From Aureimonas psammosilenae (lineage in GTDB: Bacteria; Pseudomonadota; Alphaproteobacteria; Rhizobiales; Rhizobiaceae), in assembly GCF_009176975.1 (NCBI RefSeq), contig NZ_WEZG01000011.1:62001-126000 (forward strand): a stretch of 64,000 nt of DNA, given 5' to 3'. The translations under genes were made by a program, and so were the position numbers. The notes under the pieces are model-generated. The model was not told the origin of the DNA. It was given only the letters and a program-made list of their open reading frames with translations, and ran no database searches. This document shows, piece by piece, positions 16,662 to 25,599 of this stretch (its first letter is position 1; every line of letters starts with the position of its first letter).

Positions 16662-18023
16662 ATGACGATGCGCTTCCAGACCCGGCTGGTCTCCTTGATC
16701 GCCGCCATGGCCACGGCCTTCACGTCCGTCGCGGCGGAAGCGGCCCCGCGCCGATCCAACCTGCCGATCGTTCGCGATGCCGAGATCGAGGCTCTGGTCG
16801 CCGACTATACACGGCCGATCTTCAAGGTGGCCGGATTGAAGCAGCCGGTGGACATCATTCTCGTCAACAATCCCGAGTTCAATGCCTTCGTTTCTGGGCG
16901 CCGCATCTTCGTGAACACGGGAACGATCGTCGGATCGGGAACGCCGAACGAACTCATCGGCGTTCTGGCGCACGAGACCGGGCATCTGGCAGGCGGTCAC
17001 CAGAACAGGCTGCGCCAGCAGGTCGATCAGGCGCAAAGGATCGCGACCATCGCCGGGGTTCTCGGCATTGGTCTGGCGGCGGCAGGCGCAGCGGCCGGTT
17101 CCGGTAACCTGGCGCGCGCGGGAACGGGCATCTTCGCGGGGGGCGGCACGGCCGCGATGCGCGGGCTTCTCGGCTACCAGCGCTCGGAGGAAACAACCGC
17201 CGACCGCTCGGCGCTCGTTTATCTCGAAAAGGCCGGACAGTCCCCGAAGGGTCTCATCACGAGCTTCGAGCGGCTGGAGCGCAACAACATCCTGTCCGGC
17301 GTCCAGTCGAGCCGCTACATCTCCTCCCATCCCGCGCCGCGCGACCGCATTTCCCTCATGGAAACCACGGCGCGCCAAAGCCCCTATTTCGACAAGACGG
17401 ACAGCCCGGACCTCCAGCTTCGCCACGATCTCGCCCGCGCCAAGATCGTCGCCTACAACGAAGGCGGAGGAGCGGTGCAGCGCTTGTTTCGCAAGGACCC
17501 GCGCGGCCTTCCTGCGCTTTATGGCGACGCCATCTCGACCCACCTTGCCGGCTCTCCCGCCCTCGCCCTTCAGAAGATCGACGCGGTGGTCGCCAAGGCG
17601 CCGAAGAATCCTTACTTCCACGAGATGCGGGGCGAAATCCTGCTGGAAGCGGGGCGCGCGAAGGACGCAGCGACCGCCTTCCAGACGGCAGCCAAGCTCG
17701 ATCCCCGCAAATCCGGTCTGATCGAAGCTTCCATCGGGCAAGCCCTGGTGACGAGTGGCGACGCCAGTCAGATGAAGGAGGCGGTGTCCCGCATCAAGCA
17801 GGGCATCGACGCCGATCCGAGCAATGCCAACGCCTATCGCTTCCTCGCCATGGCCTACAACAAGCTCGGAGACGACGCTTCGGCGGAGCTTGCCACGGCC
17901 GAAGGCTACTGGCACGGAGGAGCCATGAAGGATGCCAAGCTCTTCGCGGCGCGAGCGCAGTTGAAGATGAAGCCCGGCACGCCGCAATGGCTGCGGGCGC
18001 AGGACATTCTCCAGGCGAAATAG
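16662..18023 (+). CDS. Periplasmic M48 family metallopeptidase with TPR region (BepA-like)
   Basis: Secreted zinc peptidase of 453 residues, similar in layout to BepA/YfgC, which degrades or helps assemble outer-membrane proteins. The frame is open upstream, but ATG 16662 (MTMRFQTRLVSLIAAMATAF) gives a clean signal peptide with a likely cleavage after an AxA near residues 24-28. An ATG two codons later is equally possible. The catalytic motif is HETGH at 104-108, with the third ligand expected at Glu176 or Glu177 (SEETTADR). The C-terminal half (about 260-450) is helical with TPR-like repeats. It is followed after 26 bases by the ScsC/DsbA-like gene, so the two likely form an envelope protein quality-control operon. 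Confidence 0.93.
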   Translation: MTMRFQTRLVSLIAAMATAFTSVAAEAAPRRSNLPIVRDAEIEALVADYTRPIFKVAGLKQPVDIILVNNPEFNAFVSGRRIFVNTGTIVGSGTPNELIGVLAHETGHLAGGHQNRLRQQVDQAQRIATIAGVLGIGLAAAGAAAGSGNLARAGTGIFAGGGTAAMRGLLGYQRSEETTADRSALVYLEKAGQSPKGLITSFERLERNNILSGVQSSRYISSHPAPRDRISLMETTARQSPYFDKTDSPDLQLRHDLARAKIVAYNEGGGAVQRLFRKDPRGLPALYGDAISTHLAGSPALALQKIDAVVAKAPKNPYFHEMRGEILLEAGRAKDAATAFQTAAKLDPRKSGLIEASIGQALVTSGDASQMKEAVSRIKQGIDADPSNANAYRFLAMAYNKLGDDASAELATAEGYWHGGAMKDAKLFAARAQLKMKPGTPQWLRAQDILQAK

Positions 18024-18049
18024 CTTCGAGCGAAGAAAGGCGAGTTTTC

Positions 18050-18811
18050 TTGCAAACGCGATCGATCCGCGCGGCCGCCCTGGTCGCCCTGTTCTGTACC
18101 CAATGGGCGGCGCCCGCCGCCTTCGCCATGGACGACGCCGAGAAGACCGAGATCAAGAAGGTCGTTCGCGAATACCTTCTGGAAAACCCGGAAGTCCTGC
18201 TCGAAGCCATGGACGCCCTGGAAACGAAGCGCGCCGCCGAGGAATCCAAATCGCAGAGCCAGGCCATCGCGGGCGTTGCCGATCAGTTGAACGAAACGCC
18301 TCCCGGCACCGCGCTCGGCAACCCGGAAGGCGACGTCACGCTCGTCGAGTTCTTCGACTACAATTGCGGCTACTGCAAACGCGCCCTCCCCGACACGAAG
18401 GCCCTGATCGCCGGCGATCCGAAGCTTCGCGTCGTGTTGAAGGAGATCCCGGTTCTGGGCGAGCAATCGGTGGCGGCAAGCCGCGTCAGCCTCGCCTTCC
18501 GTCATATTCAGCCCGCACGCTACGGCGAGTTCCACGAGAAGCTTCTCGGCTCGCGCGGCGTTGCCGACGAGGACAGCGCCATCGCGGTTGCCGAGGGCTT
18601 CGGCGTCGGGGAAGCCGATATCCGCAAGGCCATGGCGCTGCCGGACATCCAGGCTGCGATCGATGCCGACACGCGCCTTTCGGCGGCGTTGCGAATCAAC
18701 GGCACGCCGTCCTACGTCATCGGCGACGAAGTGGTTTCGGGCGCGGTCGGACGCGCCGCGCTCGGCGCCAAGATCGACAACGTCCGACGCTGCGCCAAGG
18801 CGACCTGCTGA
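18050..18811 (+). CDS. Periplasmic DsbA-family thiol oxidoreductase, ScsC/Com1-like
   Basis: Exported thioredoxin-fold protein of 253 residues. The start chosen is a TTG at 18050, preceded by a GAAGAAAGG ribosome-binding segment ten bases upstream; it yields a signal peptide (MQTRSIRAAALVALFCTQ..., cleavage near AFA at 24-26). A short helical segment (about 28-70, including VVREYLLENPEVLLEAM) matches the ScsC-type N-terminal domain, which mediates oligomerisation in characterised relatives. The catalytic pair is CGYC at Cys106 and Cys109, and the cis-proline loop is GTPSYV. The substrate and whether it acts as oxidase or isomerase are unknown. It is probably co-transcribed with the M48 peptidase gene. 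Confidence 0.9.
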   Translation: MQTRSIRAAALVALFCTQWAAPAAFAMDDAEKTEIKKVVREYLLENPEVLLEAMDALETKRAAEESKSQSQAIAGVADQLNETPPGTALGNPEGDVTLVEFFDYNCGYCKRALPDTKALIAGDPKLRVVLKEIPVLGEQSVAASRVSLAFRHIQPARYGEFHEKLLGSRGVADEDSAIAVAEGFGVGEADIRKAMALPDIQAAIDADTRLSAALRINGTPSYVIGDEVVSGAVGRAALGAKIDNVRRCAKATC

Positions 18812-18838
18812 TCGCCGCACTGATCGCGCAAATCCGCG

Positions 18839-18867
18839 CTTTGCGAGAATGACGCGACGGTCTATAG
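18839..18867 (+). promoter_or_regulatory. Candidate housekeeping promoter for accB-accC
   Basis: CTTTGC (18839-18844) and CTATAG (18862-18867) are separated by 17 bases, close to the alphaproteobacterial housekeeping pattern CTTGAC-N17-CTATAT. The element lies just after the ScsC-like gene and about 125 bases before the accB start, which fits a promoter for the fatty-acid genes. This is a match by eye to a consensus and is untested. Confidence 0.4.
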
Positions 18868-18990
18868 GGCTGCATCGAATTGAACGGCGACATGATCGCT
18901 CGTCGCGCCGCCGCGCCGCAAACGGTCCGGGGCCGAACGCCGCAGCAAGCGGCGACACAGGGCAAGCGATCGATGTTCGGAAGGAACGGA

Positions 18991-19473
18991 ATGTCCAGCA
19001 AGGAAAATAGCATCGACCACGGTCTGGTGCGTCAGCTCGCCGATATCCTCAACGACACCGACTTGACGGAAATCGAGATCGAGCAGGGACCGCTTCGCAT
19101 TCGCGTTTCCCGCAAGAAGGAGATGCCGGCCATGATGCCGCCGAGCTATCAGGTGATGCCGCAGCAGCAGGCGGCGCCGATGGCCGCGCCGGTTGCCGCT
19201 CCCACGGCCTCCGCAGCGCCGGCATCGACCGGGCCCGAAGCCGGTTCGGTTCCCTCCCCGATGGTCGGCACGGTTTATCTGTCGCCGAGCCCGGATGCCA
19301 AGCCCTTCATCGAAGTCGGTCAGACCGTCACCGAAGGCGAAACGCTTCTCATCATCGAGGCGATGAAGACCATGAACCAGATCCCCGCGCCGCGCTCCGG
19401 CAAGATCGTGCGGATCTGCGTCGACAACTCCCAGCCGGTGGAATACGGCGAAGCTCTCGTCGTGATCGCCTGA
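18991..19473 (+). CDS. accB: Biotin carboxyl carrier protein of acetyl-CoA carboxylase
   Basis: Carries the biotin that AccC carboxylates for malonyl-CoA synthesis. ATG 18991 is preferred over longer in-frame options because of the GGAAGGAACGGA sequence before it and the expected N-terminus ([20 protein letters not shown]). The 160 residues split into an N-terminal domain (1-45), an Ala/Pro/Met-rich flexible linker (about 46-85) and a C-terminal biotinyl domain (about 86-160). Biotin is expected on Lys126 in EAMKTMNQI; the residue after that lysine is Thr rather than the Met of the textbook AMKM motif, a change I recall as common in rhizobia. accC follows 11 bases later. BirA at 54478-55266 is the likely ligase. 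Confidence 0.95.
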   Translation: MSSKENSIDHGLVRQLADILNDTDLTEIEIEQGPLRIRVSRKKEMPAMMPPSYQVMPQQQAAPMAAPVAAPTASAAPASTGPEAGSVPSPMVGTVYLSPSPDAKPFIEVGQTVTEGETLLIIEAMKTMNQIPAPRSGKIVRICVDNSQPVEYGEALVVIA

Positions 19474-19484
19474 GCGAGCGCGCG

Positions 19485-20834
19485 ATGTTCAAGAAGGTCC
19501 TCATCGCGAACCGGGGCGAGATCGCCCTTCGTGTCCTGCGCGCCTGCAAGGAGCTCGGCATCCCGACCGTCGCGATCCATTCCACGGCGGATAACTCGGC
19601 CATGCACGTCCGGCTCGCGGACGAAAGCGTCTGCGTCGGACCGCCGCCGTCGCGCGACAGCTATCTGAACATTCCGCAGATCCTGGCGGCCTGCGAGATC
19701 ACCGGCGCGGATGCCGTGCATCCGGGCTACGGCTTCCTGTCCGAGAATGCGCGCTTCGCCGACATTCTCGACGCCCACAAGATCACCTTCATCGGCCCGA
19801 CCGCCGACCATATTCGCGTGATGGGCGACAAGATCGAAGCCAAGCGCACCGCTAAGCGCCTCGGTATTCCGGTGGTTCCCGGCTCGGCCGGCGCTGTCAC
19901 CGACGACGTCGAGGCGGTGCGGATCGCCGGCGAGATCGGTTATCCCGTCATCATCAAAGCCTCCGCCGGCGGTGGTGGCCGCGGCATGAAGGTCGCCAAG
20001 ACTGCTGCCGATCTTTCCGTGGCGCTCGCGACCGCGCGCTCGGAAGCCGGCGCGGCCTTCGGGGACGACGCCGTTTACATCGAGAAATATCTGGAAAAGC
20101 CGCGCCATATCGAGGTGCAGGTGTTCGGCGACGGCGCCGGAAACGCCATCCATCTCGGTGAGCGCGATTGCTCGCTCCAGCGCCGCCACCAGAAGGTCTG
20201 GGAAGAAGCCCGCTCGCCCGCCCTCGATGAAGAACAGCGCGGCCGGATTGGCGAGATCTGCGCCAATGCGATGCGCGAGCTGCGCTATCGCGGCGCGGGC
20301 ACGATCGAGTTTCTGTACGAGAACGGCGAGTTCTATTTCATCGAGATGAACACCCGCCTTCAGGTCGAGCATCCGGTGACGGAAGCGATCACCGGCATCG
20401 ATCTCGTCAACGAACAGCTTCGCGTGGCGGCCGGGCACGGGCTGTCAGTGACGCAAAGCGATATCCGCTTTGCCGGCCATGCCATCGAATGCCGCATCAA
20501 TGCCGAGGACCCGCGCACCTTCGCGCCCTCGCCCGGCAAGATCACCTACTACCATCCGCCGGGCGGCCTCGGCGTGCGCGTGGATAGCGGCATCTATCAG
20601 GGCTACTCCATTCCCCCCTTCTACGACAGCCTGATCGGCAAGCTCATCGTGCATGGCCGCACGCGCGAGGAATGCTTGGCCCGTCTGCGCCGCGCGCTCG
20701 ACGAGATCGTGGTGGACGGCATCAAGACGACGATCCCGCTGTTCCAGGCGCTGGCCGAGAACGAGGACGTCGTGCGGGGCGAGTACGATATTCACTGGCT
20801 GGAGAAGTATCTCGGCATGACCAAGTCCGCCTGA
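19485..20834 (+). CDS. accC: Biotin carboxylase subunit of acetyl-CoA carboxylase
   Basis: ATP-grasp enzyme of 449 residues that carboxylates the biotin on AccB using bicarbonate and ATP, the first step of fatty-acid synthesis. It begins with the family hallmark [16 protein letters not shown]. The glycine-rich ATP loop [12 protein letters not shown] lies near residues 162-173, and the catalytic region has the [14 protein letters not shown] segment around 286-299. The length matches E. coli AccC (449). It is immediately downstream of accB; aat follows after 8 bases and is probably in the same transcript. Confidence 0.98.
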   Translation: MFKKVLIANRGEIALRVLRACKELGIPTVAIHSTADNSAMHVRLADESVCVGPPPSRDSYLNIPQILAACEITGADAVHPGYGFLSENARFADILDAHKITFIGPTADHIRVMGDKIEAKRTAKRLGIPVVPGSAGAVTDDVEAVRIAGEIGYPVIIKASAGGGGRGMKVAKTAADLSVALATARSEAGAAFGDDAVYIEKYLEKPRHIEVQVFGDGAGNAIHLGERDCSLQRRHQKVWEEARSPALDEEQRGRIGEICANAMRELRYRGAGTIEFLYENGEFYFIEMNTRLQVEHPVTEAITGIDLVNEQLRVAAGHGLSVTQSDIRFAGHAIECRINAEDPRTFAPSPGKITYYHPPGGLGVRVDSGIYQGYSIPPFYDSLIGKLIVHGRTREECLARLRRALDEIVVDGIKTTIPLFQALAENEDVVRGEYDIHWLEKYLGMTKSA

Positions 20835-20842
20835 CGCGGGCC

Positions 20843-21514
20843 ATGGCGCGCCGCCGCACTCCCCGGATGGAGGTGACACCCACCATCCTCCTGAAGGCCT
20901 ATGCCAGCGGCATCTTTCCGATGGCCGAAAGCGCCGACGACCCGAGTATCTTCTGGGTCGACCCGACCGAGCGCGGCATCCTTCCGCTCGACGGCTTCCA
21001 TCTGTCGAGGAGCCTGGCGAAGGCCATCCGGCGCAAGCAGTTCGAGTTGCGCTACGACAGCGCCTTCACGGCGGTCGTGGATGGCTGCGCGGAGCCGGCC
21101 CCCGGACGACAGCAGACCTGGATCAACGCCGATATCCGCGAACTCTACCTGTCTCTCCATCGCCTCGGCCATGCCCATTCGGTCGAGACGTGGAAGAATG
21201 GTCATCTCGTCGGCGGCCTTTATGGCGTCAGCCTCGGCGGCGCGTTTTTCGGGGAAAGCATGTTCTCGCGGGAAACCGACGCTTCGAAAGTGGCGCTGGC
21301 TTTTCTGATCGAGCGCCTGCGCCGAGGTGGCTACATCCTCCTCGACACCCAGTTCATCACGTCGCATCTGGAGCGCTTCGGCGCGGTCGAAGTGCCGAGA
21401 GCGCGATACCACGAGCTTTTGAACGAAGCTCTGGCGACGGAAGCGAGCTTTCAGCCGCTCGGCGGCGACGCCTCTCCGGAAGCGCTTTTGCAGGCCTTCA
21501 GCCAAACGTCGTAG
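20843..21514 (+). CDS. aat: Leucyl/phenylalanyl-tRNA--protein transferase
   Basis: Transfers Leu or Phe from aminoacyl-tRNA to N-terminal Arg or Lys of proteins, marking them for the ClpS/ClpAP N-end rule pathway. The 223-residue product has the family segments [12 protein letters not shown] near the start, [18 protein letters not shown], and the core [20 protein letters not shown] near 127-146. The start at 20843 follows accC closely; an internal ATG eight codons on (MEVTPTILL) is also possible. The last 64 bases overlap the 3' end of the convergent DUF2155 gene. Confidence 0.95.
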   Translation: MARRRTPRMEVTPTILLKAYASGIFPMAESADDPSIFWVDPTERGILPLDGFHLSRSLAKAIRRKQFELRYDSAFTAVVDGCAEPAPGRQQTWINADIRELYLSLHRLGHAHSVETWKNGHLVGGLYGVSLGGAFFGESMFSRETDASKVALAFLIERLRRGGYILLDTQFITSHLERFGAVEVPRARYHELLNEALATEASFQPLGGDASPEALLQAFSQTS

Positions 21515-21858
21515 ACGGGGTGCTCCACGGCGTTGAGGCCGGGCGAGTCCTGAAACATCCAGCCGTTGAAGATGCGCTTGATCTGCCGGTCGAGCGTGAT
21601 CTCGTCGACTTCCACGAAGGCATCGGTTCGGGCCGGTTCGTCCGGCGCGCTCGTATAGCAAACGCGCGGCGTCACTTGGAGAGCGCCGAACTGCACCGTC
21701 TCGTCGATGCCGGCAGTGAAGGTCGTGATCCGGCCGGTGATCTTGTCGAGACCGGAAAACTCGGCGACCTGGTTGCGGATGCGTTCGGCGAAGCTCGGTC
21801 CGGCCGACAGCGTGGCTGCGGCCAGAGCGAGAATTGTCACGGCTTTTCTCATCGGCAA
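21451..21858 (-). CDS. DUF2155 domain-containing exported protein
   Basis: Small secreted protein of 135 residues: a signal peptide (about 1-24, ending GPSFA) then a DUF2155 domain with the recognisable stretches [27 protein letters not shown] and [21 protein letters not shown]. Two cysteines (in RVCY and KACK) could form a disulfide in the periplasm. The function is unknown; I recall the family as confined to alphaproteobacteria and often close to aat or accBC, as here. It is the last gene of the gatB-GNAT-NDUFA12-DUF2155 leftward run. Its final residues ([11 protein letters not shown]) are encoded by DNA that also encodes the aat C-terminus on the other strand. Confidence 0.87.
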   Translation of the reverse strand: MPMRKAVTILALAAATLSAGPSFAERIRNQVAEFSGLDKITGRITTFTAGIDETVQFGALQVTPRVCYTSAPDEPARTDAFVEVDEITLDRQIKRIFNGWMFQDSPGLNAVEHPVYDVWLKACKSASGEASPPSG

Positions 21859-21883
21859 ATCGAGCGAAGGCGCCGCGAACCGA

Positions 21884-22264
21884 TCAGGGCTGCCACGCGT
21901 CGTAGTCGCCGGTCACGCGCGGACGCTTGGTCTGCTTGAGAAGGGAGCCCTTCGGACGATAGGCCTTTGGCGTGCCGGTCAGGTTCTCGATATGCGGCTT
22001 CTCCCAAGCCTTGGCCTTGTAGTCCTGCTGGGAGGGCGCGACATCGGTGCGATGATGCATCCAGCCGTGCCAGCCGGCCGGGATCGCCGAGGCTTCGGCC
22101 GGTCCGTTATAGATCACCCACCGGCGCTTGCCGTCCGCGGTCTGATAATAAACGTTGCCGCGCTCGTCCTCGCCGACCTTCTTGCCGAAGCGGCGCGTAT
22201 AGAAGTTGGTGCCGACGGTCGAGCCGTTCCACCAAGTGAAGATCGTCAGAAGCAATTTGTTCAT
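21884..22264 (-). CDS. NADH:ubiquinone oxidoreductase accessory subunit, NDUFA12 family
   Basis: A protein of 126 residues homologous to mitochondrial complex I subunit NDUFA12 (B17.2), which alphaproteobacteria encode away from the nuo operon. Recognisable features are the start MNKLLLTIFTWWNGSTVGTNF, RFGKKVGEDERGNVYYQ, RRWVIYNG and WHGWMHHRTDVAPS. It probably sits on the peripheral arm of the complex I whose core genes fill the right end of this window. The gene lies 28 bases after a GNAT gene and 25 bases before DUF2155, so it is probably transcribed with gatB. Confidence 0.92.
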   Translation of the reverse strand: MNKLLLTIFTWWNGSTVGTNFYTRRFGKKVGEDERGNVYYQTADGKRRWVIYNGPAEASAIPAGWHGWMHHRTDVAPSQQDYKAKAWEKPHIENLTGTPKAYRPKGSLLKQTKRPRVTGDYDAWQP

Positions 22265-22292
22265 CGGGCAGGTCCGCCTCTCGCTGCCGGCC

Positions 22293-22817
22293 TTATGGCG
22301 CTACGTCGTCGGAAAGTCCATCGCCGGCGCGCGCTGGCTCGATCGCGCGCTCCATGCGAATGATCCTCGGCGGGCTCGTTTCGGCTTCCAGCCCCTCGGT
22401 GACGAAGCCGTGGCGTTCATAGAAGCCGATGGCGGCGCGATTCGCCGCTTCGACGTCGATCCTGATCCGATCGGCGTCAGTGAAGCCACTCTCGACCGCA
22501 TGCAGCAGAGCGGAACCGATACCCTCGCCTTGCCGCTCCGGCAGGACATAAAGCTGATGCAGAAACACGATGCGCGGTTCTTCAACTGCGGCGAAGGCCA
22601 TGCCGGCGATCTCGCCCGCGACTTCGCCCACGAGAAAGCGGCTGTGCAGCCGGCTCAGGCGCTGTTCCATGGCCTCGATCGAGTGCCAGTCGCTCGTCAG
22701 CCGTTCCACGTCCTCAGGGCCGTAGATGTCGTCGTAGGTCGCATGCCACGTTTCGCGAAGGAGAACGCGGAGCGCTTCCAGATCGTCGTCGGTCGCAGGT
22801 CTGATCGCGAGGCTCAT
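22293..22817 (-). CDS. GNAT family N-acetyltransferase
   Basis: Predicted acetyl-CoA-dependent N-acetyltransferase of 174 residues. The N-terminus [20 protein letters not shown] is typical of the RimI-like GNAT fold, and the acetyl-CoA loop is in [14 protein letters not shown], followed by the [10 protein letters not shown] motif near the C-terminus. The substrate is unknown. Its ATG overlaps the gatB stop codon (ATGA, 22817..22814), so its translation is probably coupled to gatB. Confidence 0.88.
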   Translation of the reverse strand: MSLAIRPATDDDLEALRVLLRETWHATYDDIYGPEDVERLTSDWHSIEAMEQRLSRLHSRFLVGEVAGEIAGMAFAAVEEPRIVFLHQLYVLPERQGEGIGSALLHAVESGFTDADRIRIDVEAANRAAIGFYERHGFVTEGLEAETSPPRIIRMERAIEPARAGDGLSDDVAP

Positions 22818-24313
22818 TCGAGGCCGAGCTTCTGCTTGACGAGGTCGTTCACCGCTTGCGGATTGGCCTTGCCGCCGGAGGCGCGCATGACCTGACCGAC
22901 GAACCAGCCGGCCAGCGTCGGCTTCGCCTTGGCCTGTTCGACCTTGTCGGGATTGGCCGCGATGATCTCGTCCACCGCCTTCTCGATGGCGCCGGTATCC
23001 GTGACCTGTTTCATACCACGGCTTTCCACGATCTCCGCCGGGTCGCCGCCCTCGTTCCAGACGATCTCGAAAAGGTCCTTCGCGATCTTGCCGGAAATCG
23101 TGCCGCCGCGGATCAGATCGAGGATGCCGCCGAGCTGATCGGCCGAGATCGGCGTTTCCTCGATGCCCTTGCCGGACTTGTTGAGCGCGCCGAGCAGGTC
23201 GTTGATGACCCAGTTGGCCGCCTGCTTGGCTTCGCGGCCTTTGGCGACGGCCTCGAAATAATCGGCAATGGCCTTGTCGGACACCAGGATCGAAGCATCG
23301 TATACGGAAAGGCCCGCTTCCGCGACGAGACGGGCGCGCTTGTCGTCAGGCAGTTCGGGCAGTTCCTTCGCAAGCGCCTCGACATAGGCATCGTCGAATT
23401 CGAGCGGCAGGAGATCGGGATCGGGGAAGTAGCGGTAATCGTGCGCGTCTTCCTTGGAGCGCATGGCGCGCGTTTCGCCCTTGCTCGGATCGAAAAGCCG
23501 CGTTTCCTGGTCGATCGCCCCGCCGTCTTCCAGAATCTCGATCTGCCGGCGGGCTTCCGCCTCGATGGCCTGACCCACGAAGCGAATCGAGTTGACGTTC
23601 TTGATTTCGCAGCGCGTGCCGAAATCGCCGCCGGGGCGACGCACGGAAACGTTCACGTCGGCGCGCATCGACCCTTCGTCCATGTTGCCGTCGCAGGTGC
23701 CGAGATAGCGCAGGATGGTGCGTAGCTTCGTCAGATAGGCCTTCGCCTCGTCGGCCGAACGCATGTCCGGTTTGGAGACGATCTCCATCAGCGCGACGCC
23801 CGAGCGGTTGAGATCCACCAAGGACATGGTCGGGTTCTGGTCGTGCAGCGACTTGCCCGCGTCCTGTTCCAGATGCAGGCGCTCGATGCCGATCTCGACT
23901 TCCTCGAACTCGCCCTTGTTGTTCGGGCCGACGGACACGAGAACCTGCCCCTCTCCGACGATCGGGTCCTTGAACTGCGAGATCTGGTAGCCCTGCGGCA
24001 GATCCGGGTAGAAATAGTTCTTGCGGTCGAAGACGGAGCGGTTGTTGATCTGCGCCTTCAGCCCGAGCCCGGTGCGAACCGCCTGGCGCACGCATTCCTC
24101 GTTGATGACGGGCAACATGCCGGGCATCGCGGCATCCACCATGCTGACATTGTCGTTCGGCTCGGAACCGAAGGCCGTGGACGCGCCGGAAAACAGCTTG
24201 GCCTCGGACAGCACCTGCGCATGGACTTCCATGCCCACCACGATCTCCCAGTCGCCGGTGGCACCGGTAATGAACTTCTTCGGATCGGGTATGCGCGTGT
24301 CGAGGAGGGTCAT
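22814..24313 (-). CDS. gatB: Asp-tRNA(Asn)/Glu-tRNA(Gln) amidotransferase subunit B
   Basis: GatB phosphorylates the mischarged Glu-tRNA-Gln or Asp-tRNA-Asn and completes amidation with ammonia supplied by GatA. The 499-residue protein has the N-terminal signature [13 protein letters not shown], a kinase-like cradle with [11 protein letters not shown] and CEIKNVNS, and a C-terminal helical tail with [13 protein letters not shown] and the YqeY-like end. Length and motifs are normal. It is physically separated from gatC and gatA by a Uma2-family gene on the other strand, so it must have its own promoter in 24314-24456. Confidence 0.97.
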   Translation of the reverse strand: MTLLDTRIPDPKKFITGATGDWEIVVGMEVHAQVLSEAKLFSGASTAFGSEPNDNVSMVDAAMPGMLPVINEECVRQAVRTGLGLKAQINNRSVFDRKNYFYPDLPQGYQISQFKDPIVGEGQVLVSVGPNNKGEFEEVEIGIERLHLEQDAGKSLHDQNPTMSLVDLNRSGVALMEIVSKPDMRSADEAKAYLTKLRTILRYLGTCDGNMDEGSMRADVNVSVRRPGGDFGTRCEIKNVNSIRFVGQAIEAEARRQIEILEDGGAIDQETRLFDPSKGETRAMRSKEDAHDYRYFPDPDLLPLEFDDAYVEALAKELPELPDDKRARLVAEAGLSVYDASILVSDKAIADYFEAVAKGREAKQAANWVINDLLGALNKSGKGIEETPISADQLGGILDLIRGGTISGKIAKDLFEIVWNEGGDPAEIVESRGMKQVTDTGAIEKAVDEIIAANPDKVEQAKAKPTLAGWFVGQVMRASGGKANPQAVNDLVKQKLGLE

Positions 24314-24456
24314 GGCTCGTCCGGCGATGCGGGTCGTATCGTATCCTGCGAGCGCTAGAGGAATCGGGCCGAGCGTTCAAGGGACGAGGCTGTCGCGCCT
24401 CGTCATGACGACCATCCTTCGCTATCCTGTCTCCGAATTGGAGATGGAGAGGAGCC

Positions 24457-25023
24457 ATGAACGTCCAGACCCTTTCCAGGCCATCGAAGACGATGACGGT
24501 CGAGGAGTTCTTCGGCTGGATCGAAACGAGGCAGGAAAAATACGAACTGGTGGAAGGGACGCCGAGATTGCAGCCGTGGGTGAAGCGCAATCACGCGAAG
24601 ATCGTATCCAACATCTCCTATCTCGTCATGTCGCAGATCGATCGTGGGGAATACGACCTTTATCAAGGGGATTTCGCGATCGCGACGGGCCCGAGAAACG
24701 TCCGATATGCCGACGTCATGGTGGAGAAGGTCGGCGGTTCGGGGCAGGCCCGCACGACGGAAAGCGCCGTGCTGATCGTCGAGGTTCTTTCCCCATCCAC
24801 GGCGGCGGAGGATTTCGGTCGCAAGCAGCAGGAATATCTGAACCTGCCGACGCTAGACACCTATCTCATCGTGGCGCAGGACGCGCGGTGCCTTTGGCAA
24901 TGGACGCGAGACGAGAATGGAAACTGGCCGGAGGAGCCGCTCGTGATCGAGGAGGGGTCCGTCGAGATCTCGGCCCTCGGCGCGAGCCTCGCCTTGGAGG
25001 ACGTTTATCGCAACGTCTCGTAA
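24457..25023 (+). CDS. Uma2 family endonuclease-like protein (DUF820)
   Basis: A protein of 188 residues with the PD-(D/E)XK-like Uma2 fold. Key residues are in place: an early acidic EKYELVEG segment (about 27-34), Asp86 in VRYADVMVE, Glu109 in LIVEVLSPST, and a lysine just after (GRKQQEY). The start ATG follows a GGAGATGGAGAGGAG ribosome-binding site. The family is very abundant in cyanobacteria and Chloroflexi and scattered elsewhere; despite the endonuclease label, its biological role is unresolved. The gene is alone on its strand between gatB and the gatCA operon, a pattern consistent with acquisition, although its composition is not obviously different from its neighbours. Confidence 0.87.
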   Translation: MNVQTLSRPSKTMTVEEFFGWIETRQEKYELVEGTPRLQPWVKRNHAKIVSNISYLVMSQIDRGEYDLYQGDFAIATGPRNVRYADVMVEKVGGSGQARTTESAVLIVEVLSPSTAAEDFGRKQQEYLNLPTLDTYLIVAQDARCLWQWTRDENGNWPEEPLVIEEGSVEISALGASLALEDVYRNVS

Positions 25024-25038
25024 GCAGGCACTCCGTCC

Positions 25039-25284
25039 TCAGCGATCCGAGGACAACGCCTGGACGATGGCGCGGCGTTCGTCCTGAAGGTCGCTCACGG
25101 CCACCGGACGCCCCGCCCGCCGATACCAATAGCCGGCATTGGCGAGATCGCCTTCCACGCGGTGAAGATGCGCGTGTATCCAGGCGGCGTCGGCCGAGGG
25201 ATCGTCTTGAACCAGCGCATGAGCGCCGTCCCAATCGCCCGCATCGAGCTTGCGGATCGCCTCGTGCAGCGTGCCGCCCACCAT
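25039..25284 (-). CDS. Conserved small hypothetical protein (81 aa)
   Basis: Small soluble protein with no recognised domain: MVGGTLHEAIRKLDAGDWDGAH at the start, then WIHAHLHRVEGDLANAGYWYRRAG, and an acidic end. The pattern of W, H and Y with short helices resembles single TPR/Sel1-like units, but this is only an impression. Its ATG shares the A of the upstream chorismate mutase stop codon (TGATG at 25286..25282), so it is translationally coupled. I recall similar short proteins in this position in other rhizobia. Function unknown. Confidence 0.75.
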   Translation of the reverse strand: MVGGTLHEAIRKLDAGDWDGAHALVQDDPSADAAWIHAHLHRVEGDLANAGYWYRRAGRPVAVSDLQDERRAIVQALSSDR

Positions 25285-25595
25285 CAGTGTTTCTCCGCCC
25301 CGAGATGCTTTTCTTCCTCGGCGATGGCGGCATCCACGATGGAGCGCCAGATTTCGCCGTAGAGCGCCGGATCGAGGCTGCGCTCGGCTGCCCGCCGCTT
25401 GGCGTTCTCGATCACTTCGGTCACACGCGACGGCACGTTGGCGGGGAGCCCTTCGCCCTCCTTGAGCACTGCCGCGCGATGGATGCAGGCCATGCGCTCG
25501 GCGAAGAGATCGAAGAGCTCGTCGTCCAGCCGATCGATCAAGCGCCGGAGCGAGGCCATGTCGGTGCAGTCGGAGGGCTTCGGACGATCGCTCAC
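25284..25595 (-). CDS. Chorismate mutase (AroQ class, monofunctional)
   Basis: A protein of 103 residues with the all-helical AroQ fold, predicted to convert chorismate to prephenate for Phe and Tyr synthesis. Helix 1 has the typical LRRLIDRLDDELFDLFAERM pattern containing the catalytic arginines and Asp/Glu; the middle has AAVLKEGEGLP followed by the expected helix-2 segment SRVTEVIENAKRRAAE. A pericyclic isochorismate-pyruvate lyase role cannot be excluded on sequence alone. It lies four bases downstream of gatA and is coupled to the 81-residue gene after it. Confidence 0.9.
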   Translation of the reverse strand: MSDRPKPSDCTDMASLRRLIDRLDDELFDLFAERMACIHRAAVLKEGEGLPANVPSRVTEVIENAKRRAAERSLDPALYGEIWRSIVDAAIAEEEKHLGAEKH

Positions 25596-25599
25596 GCGC

